From Megaustenia siamemsis (lineage: Eukaryota; Mollusca; Gastropoda; Stylommatophora; Ariophantidae): a stretch of DNA of 64,000 nucleotides. Under the pieces are notes generated by a model that saw only the letters and a program-made list of their open reading frames with translations, was not told the origin of the DNA and did no database searches. Shown here in pieces: positions 56,291 through 64,000 of this stretch (positions are counted from its first letter, which is position 1; each line of letters starts with the position of its first letter). Made by a program: the position numbers and the translations under genes. The stretch lies in contig JAVIAB010000160.1 of NCBI GenBank assembly GCA_032433765.1, positions 11,475,436-11,539,435 on the forward strand. The letters are read 5' to 3'.

Positions 56291-56511
56291 TCAATTTTCC
56301 ATGACATGTTTGTGCTCCTTTGTTGTTATACAGCACATGGTTGTTGGCTTTAGTCTTTTGCCACCAATTTCTTTTATTTTTTTTCGTTAAATAAATTTCA
56401 CTTCTGGAAGTGCTTTTAGCTTTTTCTTTTCTGTTATCCTGATTTTTTCTTCTTTTACTTATTTTCCATATTATTTTCTGTGAGGTTGTTTTTGTTTTTT
56501 CTCCTGTTATT

Positions 56512-56884
56512 CATACATTGTAATCATTATTTGTGAATGAATTCATACATTGTAATCATTATTTGTGAATGAATTCATAACATTGTAATCATTATTTGTG
56601 AATGAATTCATACATTGTAATCATTATTTGTGAATGAATTCATAACATTGTAATCATTATTTGTGAATGAATTCATACATTGTAATCATTATTTGTGAAT
56701 GAATTCATAACATTGTAATCATTATTTGTGAATGAATTCATACATTGTAATCATTATTTGTGAATGAATTCATAACATTGTAATCATTATTTGTGAATGA
56801 ATTCATAACATTGTAATCATTATTTGTGAATGAATTCATAACATTGTAATCATTATTTGTGAATGAATTCATAACATTGTAATT
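56512..56884 (+). repeat. 32/33-bp minisatellite, about 11 copies
   Basis: The unit is cattgtaatcattatttgtg plus aatgaattcata(a). The early part alternates 32- and 33-bp forms (cata-cattg, cataa-cattg), i.e. a 65-bp dimer; later units are all 33 bp. Confidence 0.95.
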
Positions 56885-57109
56885 GTCTACACTTTTAATG
56901 TATGTCTCCTTATATATTAGGTGTTGTTTATAACAGACTTTGCATCATTTTATTGTAATATAGTTACTGGAAATATTTCTTCATGTTTGATAGGGTATGT
57001 TGTTTTATGTTGCTTTGCCTTTTTATATGTACTTTAATAATAGCCATCTTGGAAAGCTTTGCCGCAGTTTACTTTGATGAATGTCCTATATTGTTTCTAT
57101 AATGAATAT

Positions 57110-57370
57110 GGCTTTTTAGTTATAATTGTAGACATTTATACATTTTAGTTATAATTGTAGACATTTGTACATTTTAGTTTTAATTGTACACATTTATACA
57201 TTTTAGTTATAATTGTAGACATTTGTACATTTTAGTTATAATTGTAGACATTTGTACATTTAAAGTTATAATTGTAAACATTTATACATTTTAGTTTTAA
57301 TTGTAGATATTTGTACATTTTAGTTATAATTGTAGATATTTGTACATTTTAGTTATAATTGTAGACATTT
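57110..57370 (+). repeat. 29-bp minisatellite, about 9 copies
   Basis: The unit is ttagttataattgtagacat plus ttatacatt, with small variants. The last unit runs into tcggcatgtggatgaagatg, followed by a donor-like gtgagt at 57394. Confidence 0.92.
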
Positions 57371-57544
57371 ATCGGCATGTGGATGAAGATGAGGTGAGTT
57401 TACCACTCTCCTCTCAATATTAAGATGAGCATTTAACTGAAATTGTACCAGTCTGTGACACCACACACTTAAAAGGAATTCTCTAGCTTTAAAGAAAACT
57501 TTTGTTGCTATTTTCAGTCGATTAATACTTTAGAGAAGAATCAT

Positions 57545-57866
57545 TTTACTAGGGATTAATTTTTAACAACATATTTTTAAAACGAAACTTGTAGCAAGAA
57601 TTAATTTTTAACGACATATTTTTACAACGAAACTTGTAGCAAGAATTAATTTTTAACAACATATTTTTACAACGAAACTTGTAGCAAGAATTAATTTTTA
57701 ACAACATATTTTTAAAACGAAACTTGTAGCAAAAATAATTTTTAACAACATATTTTTAAAACGAAACTTGTAGCAAGAATTAATTTTTAACAACATATTT
57801 TTAAAACGAAACTTGTAGCAAGAATTAATTTTTAACAACATATTTTTACAAAGAAACTTGTAGCAC
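57545..57866 (+). repeat. 45-bp minisatellite, about 7 copies
   Basis: The unit is gaattaatttttaacaacat, then atttttaaaacgaaacttgt and agcaa. One unit lacks a base (57731). Confidence 0.94.
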
Positions 57867-57888
57867 TTGTCGCCACTTCAGTTATCAT

Positions 57889-57960
57889 CATTAGTCATAG
57901 AAAAATATGGTCACCAGCATAATATTCCCCATACGCCCAGTTCTGGCATGAAGTGAATGT
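57889..57960 (-). mobile_element. SINE S1 tail remnant
   Basis: Contains tatggtcaccagcataatat, tccccatacgcccagttct and ggcatga, which follow the S1 tail order (gtcactaacaccatattccc, tacgccacttggcgtga). Read on the plus strand it is the tail in sense. Head absent. Orientation uncertain because of decay. Confidence 0.5.
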
Positions 57961-58720
57961 TTTTGTATGAACAAAACAACAAAATACCATACAGTTATGA
58001 CGTAGTTACGTACTGTTTCTAATAATTGCTCCACTTTGCCAGCGTGCCATGCATTATGGCTTTCATCTCTCAAAAACATGTGGTATTTTAATCTCGTATA
58101 AAACATGTCATTTACCTTTGTGTGTGTTACTGATTAATGACTACCCTACCACAATGCCTCTCTTTTTATTCCTTTTATTGCTGTATCCTACGTTTTTTTT
58201 TTATTTTTGTCCTCTGAAGCTCTTACTGCTGGAGTGGATGTCTCATGTGGTATGTACTTTGTTCAAAGTCCGCATGTTTTATAGTGGGAATTATAAATAT
58301 ATTGGCTGCAGGTTTAAAGCTTAGACAAACATAACTCTGTTTTGTACGGTTAAATGCTGTTATTGTGTTGTTTACCTAATTCTAAAGCTGCACACCTTAC
58401 ATTGGTATGCTTGTCAAATAGTTCTCTGACTGTACACAGCCCGCATGTTTTTTTCTTCTTACTTTTAACAGCTAATTGCACAAACCTGTATCCACGCCAA
58501 TATATCCAACCCAATCCTTTTAGGCCGACCAATCGTTATTCAGTATTAATTGCTGTTCATGTGTAAGCAGAACCGTAACTATATTGTTTTTTATTTTCCT
58601 AGTACTCATTTCTTTATTGCTACAGTTAAAAAATTACTCATGAGGATATCTGAGCACTTGTGTGTGTGTTGTTCGTAGTACAGTATGAATAATCTATTTA
58701 ACCGCTTCATAGATCATACA
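57961..58720. other. No gene recognised
   Basis: T-rich. No repeat or coding segment could be supported. Confidence 0.4.
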
Positions 58721-58724
58721 TTTT

Positions 58725-59455
58725 ATTTGCAGACGATCAGGAACTAATACATGAAACAATAGAAGACCTACAAGAACACTTAAACAAACTCAACGGCACA
58801 GGCACAAAATACAACATGAAAATCAACATAAACAAAACAGAAGTGATGAATGTGGAAAAAAGGGGGGGGGGCAAAAAAAAAGCATCAACATAACTATAGA
58901 AGGCAGGCAACTAAAACAAGTAGAGAAGTTCAAATACCTATGAAGTTTAGTGACAAACGATAATTCACAAACAGCACAGATAGAATCTAGATGCATCTAA
59001 GCTTGTCAATTCATTGGACAGTTATAACCACTATTGTCCAACAAGGAAATAACTCTAGAGGCAAAACAAGCCTAGGTGCAAGAACAATAAGAAAAATAAC
59101 CTCTACTGGGATGAAATGTGTTAGACGAATGACAGGAAACAGTCTGAGAGATAAGATCAGAAATGAAGAACTGGGAAATAGAAGCTATGAATATCCCCCG
59201 CCATAGAATATATAAAGAAACAACAGATAAAATGCTTTGGCCGCGTGACAAGACAGAAAGATCACAACACAACGAGCCTTCAACAAACGTTGTGAGAATA
59301 CCAGACTCAAGAGTCGACCACGAAAAAGATGGGTCGATGGAATATTACACTAGGAAACAACAGCAGCAGAGGCGAACAGAAGAGCAACAGACCGAAAATT
59401 ACACCTCCCCTCGACGCTGAAAGGCAAATGAGGAAGGGGGAAGCAAGAAGATAAA
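58725..59455 (+). mobile_element. LINE family D, decayed copy
   Basis: Starts at the catalytic block remnant (YADDQELIHETIEDLQEHLN), then KYNMKININKTEVMNVEK, LKQVEKFKYL, GMKCVRRMTGNSLRDKIRNE and EYIKKQQIKCFGRVTRQ-like. It ends with agcttcaacaaacgttgtg-type and RRLRSRPRKRWVDG-like segments. Stops in nearly every block. Confidence 0.8.
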
Positions 59456-60070
59456 TTATAGATTATCAATTTTTAAATTAATAAGAACTTGAAATGTTAT
59501 AAATAAAATTGTTTATTTTTTCTCAATTATTTGAGTTCCTAAATAATATGTACCAGTTTTCGATTGTGGGGCAAAACTCAAAAGTGTACGGAGCCAGCAT
59601 GGGAAGTTATGCTCGTCAATTTGTACACATCCATCTATAGTAGTACGCTCGCTGAACATAATGGATCTAGCCCAATTTGTGACGTTTTCAGCTTTGCGAG
59701 CAGGGGCGGTTGTGGGTAGAACTACGTCAACCGTTTATAGTTCGCTTAGCTGAAGTTGAAGATTTCATTTTTCTCTCACTGCCCTCTGGCTATACTATAA
59801 CCAACACCTCCTCTTCGCCCCCCGCCCCTCGATCAATTTGCTGTCTAGACCTCTGCCCAGAAATGGCCTAATGCCGATGATAGAGTGGTATCGTATAGTA
59901 TAATTTCGTTTGGAAGTATCACGACTTCCCTCACGGCATTCTAACATATTAGATTAATAATTATCATCCTTAAGATACCTTTGATAATGAAAAAGAGCCA
60001 CGAAGACATATTAAAGGATCTAAACATTAGAAAGAGACTGACACATAACAACTATTCTACGGAGGAAATT
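59456..60070. other. Unassigned; one block shared with 2.8 kb
   Basis: Bases 59680-59735 (agctttgcgagcaggggcgg region) resemble 2808-2865. No gene recognised. Confidence 0.35.
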
Positions 60071-60074
60071 AACA

Positions 60075-60500
60075 TACCATCCTCATCTAGCATACCGGCT
60101 GGCTTAGACGATCATGTCCTTCCGCAATTCTCTATCCACAGTACTTTGTATCATTTTTGTTGTTGACTGTTTTCCATGCCATGTCACCAAGATATCCGGT
60201 ATCTTTCTCTCTTTGTCGTCAACAATATATCTTTCCCTGTTTTCTTGACAGTTGTAACCAAATATTCCAACTTCCCTTTCCTCATGATGTGCACACAAAA
60301 ATATCGATTGTTTCTTTCTGATGCTCTTTAAGAACTCCCTTTTTGTGTTGGCCTATTTGAGAATATCCTCATTGGTCTATTTAACTGTCCAGAGAACTCT
60401 CATTGGTCTATTTAACTGTCCAGAGAACTCTCATTGGTCTATTTAACTGTCCAGAGAAGTCTCAACATTCTTCTGAGAAATCCTATCTCTATGGCCCCAT
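60075..60500 (-). mobile_element. LINE family C 3' part, inverted, with a 31-bp triplication
   Basis: The minus strand reads TKRELLKRIRKKQSIF-like, then REVGIFGYNCQENRE, ILVTWHGKQSTTKMIQSTVD and a RELRKDMIV end. The ILRRMLRLLWTVK-like upstream part contains a 31-bp unit (ctcattggtctatttaactg, tccagagaact) three times at 60369-60462. Confidence 0.85.
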
Positions 60501-60974
60501 TTTTTGTTTCGTTTTATTCCTCTGCCTCTCTTTCCTTCTCATTTTCATGCTGTCAGATTTTTAAGTTTTCCGCTTTCTAGGACATGGCCAAAGGAGGGGA
60601 ACTACTTGTTTCCTTATTATTTGTATTTCCCTATATCAGTTCTAACATTATTCGCTGAATATGTCAGATTTATTTATAGTGTATATTTATAGCCGTAAAT
60701 TCCCAGAAGTCTTTCTTTAGAGTATCCTGTTTATGTGCAGCTAGACTATCTGTTTATTATTAGGCAGGGCATACTTCTAGTTAATTAAAAGTCAATCGAT
60801 ATACAAGCCAAAGCGCTTTTAAAAAACTTAGTCAAAAAAAAAAAAACCGCATGGACGACTAAACCCAAATAATGACTGTCGTGTTTATTACTGGGGCGGA
60901 GACACGTGACAGTATCAGGACTTCGCGAACCACTAATAGCTGATTGCTTGGGTTAGGGTCGGTGAATTACTACA
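60501..60974. other. No gene recognised
   Basis: T-rich at first, then mixed. Contains an A run (60835-60846). The plus-strand short frames have no support. Confidence 0.35.
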
Positions 60975-61165
60975 GTTATCCAAATCCTATCTTTGTAACA
61001 ACTGGGAAAATTGAGGGACGAAGAGATATAGGGAAACAAAGAGAAAAGTTACCAGACAACATAAGAGAATGGCTTGGCAGAAGGTCAACAATAGAAATGA
61101 TAAATAACTGTCAAAATCGAAAGTTTTAGCGAGACATGATCACCTTCGCCACACTATAGTGCCCA
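60975..61165 (+). mobile_element. LINE family C 3' end fragment
   Basis: Codes GKIEGRRDIGKQREKLPDNI, then REWLGRRSTIEMIN and RDMITFAT, which parallels GKRDRRRQREKILDNL / WHGKQSTTELI / RDMIAYAN of the copy at 55975-56290. Confidence 0.75.
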
Positions 61166-61389
61166 CAGTACAGGCTAATTATAATTAGTCTGGCAGGCGA
61201 TTAGGGATTGAGAGGGGGTCCTGTACACAAGGAAGTGTATATCTGAGGTCGGATCAGTTGATGCGCTGTGAATAAATATCGCAGCTTGCTGTAAATCACA
61301 AAATAGCGCTCACTTAACGCTCTTTTAAGGAGGACAGTGACGTGTGGTCGCACGAAAGAAAGAGAATACTGCGACCAATGCTTTTTTTC

Positions 61390-61790
61390 GAAATTATTTT
61401 CTTTCTGGTGTTCCCCCGAAGACTACTAAAGGAATTGATTGTTCCCTTCATCATCCGTCCTTAGTCGGACGTTAAATGGGCGTAAATATGTTATGTTGTA
61501 GTTTGCAGTCGAACTGTTTTATTTGCGCCTTTGGCCAACGCATCCGAATTCAATTCAGTTTATTTTTAAGTATCGGGTTGTCTTCCCTCTTCGATCCCTA
61601 CTCCCTTTGCCAGACTAGACAGGTTAGTTTGTTTTTGGAGGCACTGCGAAGAGGTGGAGTATGGTCTGGATGGTTCACCGATCCTATACCAGCTATCAAC
61701 TGTGTGTCGCTGACAGCTTCCAACGGTGCTGCTGTGAGGCACCTTGCCCCCCAACTTATTCAGATTGATATCAAGAGGTGCATTCAGAAG
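61390..61790 (-). mobile_element. Unclassified interspersed repeat (family U2), copy 4
   Basis: Reverse complement of the 25860-26265 copy: cttcatcatccgtccttagt, gcgcctttggccaacgcatc, cttccctcttcgatccctac and gtgtgtcgctgacagcttcc. Good similarity over about 350 bp. Confidence 0.75.
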
Positions 61791-61861
61791 AAGAAGAATG
61801 TAGATTTATATTACGAGTCGTTAACCGTCGTCAGTTTAGAGCGATGTTTATGTAATCAACA

Positions 61862-62362
61862 TTTCAATGATGCTAGTCTATCCGGGTAGTCATAACTTTA
61901 ATGATGATAGTCTATCCGGGTAGTCATAGCTTCAATGATGATAGTCTATCCGGGTAGTTATAACTTCAATGATGATAGTCTATCCGGGTAGTTATAACTT
62001 CAATGATGCTAGTCTATCCGGGTAGTTATAACTTCAATGATGATAGTCTATCCGGGTAGTCATAACTTCAATGATGATAGTCTATCCGGGTAGTCATAAC
62101 TTCAATGATGATAGTCTATCCGGGTAGTCATAACTTCAATGATGATAGTCTATCCGGGTAGTCATAACTTCAATGATGATAGTCTATCCGGGTAGTCATA
62201 ACTTCAATGATGATAGTCTATCCGGGTAGTTATAACTTCAATGATGCTAGTCTATCCGGGTAGTCATAACTTGAATGATGATAGTCTATCCGGGTAGTCA
62301 TAACTTCAATGATGATAGTCTATCCGGGTAGTCATAACTTCAATGATGATAGTTTTTCCGTC
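61862..62362 (+). repeat. 34-bp minisatellite, about 14 copies
   Basis: The unit is cttcaatgatgatagtctat plus ccgggtagtcataa. Variants gatgct and agttat are scattered. The array borders the end of repeat U2 by about 70 bp. Confidence 0.95.
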
Positions 62363-62424
62363 AGTGATGGCAGTCTCTCCTGGCAGTCAAAACTTCAAGA
62401 ATGACAGTCTATTCAGTCATAGAG

Positions 62425-62547
62425 CGAAGGATTAACTATAAAAGGAGACAAATAATAATAAATGAATACTATTATAAAGGTAAACTTCCGAGGCGATAAT
62501 TCAGCGAATCATAGGAGGAAGAGGTATAGTTCTCAGAAAAAATGACA
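62425..62547 (+). repeat. Dispersed repeat with tRNA-like A box (family U3), copy 2
   Basis: aaaggagacaaataataata, cttccgaggcgataattcag and cgaatcataggaggaagagg match 39646-39780 in order and orientation. Confidence 0.65.
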
Positions 62548-62554
62548 AATAAAC

Positions 62555-62660
62555 AAAAGAAAACAATATTTTGTCCGAAGCAGGATAGAAAATCCTTGGC
62601 ACTGCGCCTTGCCACGAGAAGCCGAACGTTAGAGAACACTGCCACTCAGCTAACTATAAA
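62555..62660 (-). mobile_element. tRNA-like sequence (family S5), copy 1
   Basis: The minus strand reads agctgagtggcagtgttctc (A-box-like) and then ccaaggattttctatcctg, where the B box is eroded (compare ggttcgatcctg in copy 3). Confidence 0.55.
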
Positions 62661-62971
62661 AGACAGAATTAATGTTGCATTAAGTCTAGGACCTGGTGGT
62701 GACCCAACTCCCACTCGAAATCATGGATACATTTCTGGGCTGATAAAGTAGGCGTGGTTTATTATCGAGATGAGTCACTCAAGAGGACAGCGCACATGAT
62801 TACTTCGTACACAGACGGTGTAAACCAAGGTTCAAATCCACATCCTTCTACACAGCGACTAGGTTGGTGTGTTCACGAACAGACTATTACAGGGATCCTG
62901 ACACACACTCGCTGTTCTTCACGACACTCGGAACAACCTTCACAAATATTGAGCAGAAAAAAAACACAAAG

Positions 62972-63072
62972 AATAGACAGCCCGGAGCAGGATCGAACTT
63001 GTACTCCTGTACACTGCGCTTTGCCACGCGAAACCTGCGCTAGAGCACACGGTCAACTAAGCAACCTAAAAT
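62972..63072 (-). mobile_element. tRNA-like sequence (family S5), copy 2
   Basis: The minus strand reads gcttagttgaccgtgtgctc, tagcgcaggtttcgcgtggc and caagttcgatcctgctccgg: A- and B-box-like with tRNA spacing. It forms an inverted pair with copy 3. Confidence 0.65.
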
Positions 63073-63177
63073 AGCTGCTGCCATTGGCGATGTCTTTCAC
63101 GCAGGTGTACTCATGACTATAGCAGCATAGGGTTATGAACACAACTAGGAAATAAATTGTATATGCGTCAACTTTTT

Positions 63178-63272
63178 TAGGCTGCTTAGTTAGCCGTGTG
63201 CTCTAGCGCAGGTTACTTGTAGCGATGCGCTGTCTCGAGGAGTACGGGTTCGATCCTGCTTCGGGTGTTTAT
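63178..63272 (+). mobile_element. tRNA-like sequence (family S5), copy 3
   Basis: The plus strand reads gcttagttagccgtgtgctc, tagcgcaggttacttgtagc and gggttcgatcctgcttcggg. The B box ggttcgatcc is intact. A SINE head is more likely than a tRNA gene, because the other copies share flanking body sequence. Confidence 0.65.
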
Positions 63273-63456
63273 TGTTCTTTGTTTTTGTCTATGTGTGAAT
63301 TTATTCCTTTTGTTAGCCAGCCTGTTTTTACTCAGGCTTTTACCGTGGTGATACCGACTCAAGGTAGAGCTGCTAGATCTTGGTCACCTGACGGGCCGCC
63401 GACCTTATTATTGCAACAGCAGGCACTTAAGAACCCCTTCTCTCTCTCCCAATCCA

Positions 63457-63475
63457 CACACACACACACACACGT
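63457..63475. repeat. (CA)n microsatellite
   Basis: About nine CA units (cacacacacacacacacac). Confidence 0.95.
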
Positions 63476-63499
63476 TGCTTTACAAACAGGTCGTAGATA

Positions 63500-63888
63500 A
63501 TACGCTCGTGACTCAAGTGGCCAGAGAATATGCCAAGCACCCACCGAGAAGTTAATTTACATGCCCAATTGTTATTCTGAATCTTCTGTTGTCCATCAAA
63601 AGCCAATTATCGTTTTGGAAATTGGCGCTACTGATGCACAACATATGAGAGTGATATCGCGAGTTGTGCTTTCGACTGAAGCTAACACTCGTATGTGAGG
63701 AGCAATTGTTTATTATGTAGTTATTTATTATGTGGCTTGTGAGCTAGTACGTATTTTATCTTGGGAATGGAAAAGTACGAATATTAATTGGTTCATAAAG
63801 CTAATCTTTATTTGTCGTTGCCAACTATGTCCGATCTGTTCTCTACCTTTCATGGTTATTTATTTGAAGTATGTGCATAGTTGGGAGT
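63500..63888. other. No gene recognised
   Basis: Mixed composition. No repeat or coding segment could be supported. Confidence 0.4.
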
Positions 63889-64000
63889 CGCGATAGTTCA
63901 GTGGTTAGTAAACTGGACTACATGGGACAAGAGGTCGGGTTCGATCCTGATCGACGGCTTCCGGGTTCACCCAGCCTTAAATGGGTCCCGGATATTTTTC
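63889..64000 (+). mobile_element. SINE S1, cut by the window end
   Basis: The head gggagtcgcgatagttcagt, then ggttagtaaactggactac, the B box ggttcgatcctg and the start of the body (gggttcacccagccttaaat). The rest lies outside the window. Confidence 0.92.

Noticed and set aside
63178..63272. Functional tRNA gene
   Set aside because: Related copies share the flanks, and the acceptor-stem ends do not pair convincingly.
1..64000. Multi-gene defence, biosynthetic or viral cluster
   Set aside because: No such gene set was seen; coding content is mobile-element remnants and a few host exons.

Overview
The window is repeat-rich, AT-rich animal nuclear DNA. Evidence for this is GT-AG introns, many families of decayed non-LTR retrotransposons, tRNA-derived SINEs with target-site duplications, cut-and-paste transposon remnants and very abundant minisatellites. 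Nothing bacterial, viral or organellar was seen, and there is no CRISPR array, operon or rRNA. The mix of SINEs, LINEs and Penelope-like fragments suits an invertebrate, perhaps a mollusc such as a gastropod, but that assignment is inference only. Most long open frames are transposon fragments or minisatellite artefacts.

Three host-gene pieces have real support. (1) A plus-strand gene has three exons (18576-18623, 20053-20258, 21661-22230). Its C-terminus looks strongly conserved but is reached only after a one-base frameshift in an A run near 21961. (2) A minus-strand first coding exon at 17672-17818 ends in a good splice donor. It diverges from gene 1 across a ~0.75 kb shared upstream region. 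(3) A plus-strand exon at 46554-46940 holds a start codon and has good acceptor and donor sites. Two weaker minus-strand candidates (10756-11034 and 8029-8310) could be downstream exons of gene 2.

Layout: 1-2452 holds Jockey-like RT/RNase H and Penelope-like RT fragments, joined end to end. 2.9-4.4 kb has two minisatellites. 5.1-8.0 kb has a SINE and a LINE carrying a ~1.3 kb internal minisatellite. 8-17 kb is intergenic or intronic DNA with SINE and LINE pieces. 17.6-22.3 kb is the divergent gene pair. 23.5-31 kb is transposon-dense and includes an RNase H LINE, SINEs, and a pogo/Tigger-type deletion derivative sitting in a (TA)n tract. 31.3-34.4 kb has 62-bp and 39-bp arrays. 34.5-40.4 kb has LINE fragments around a very AT-rich stretch. 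40.5-42.6 kb is a 40/22-bp array. 43-46.3 kb has SINEs and a TTAA-flanked MITE. 46.5 kb is the third host exon. 49-64 kb has LINEs, SINEs and six more minisatellites.

The recurring oddity is tandem amplification inside mobile elements. A LINE reverse-transcriptase segment, a SINE tail, an unclassified repeat and a second LINE family each carry local tandem copies. I found no convincing new multi-gene system.
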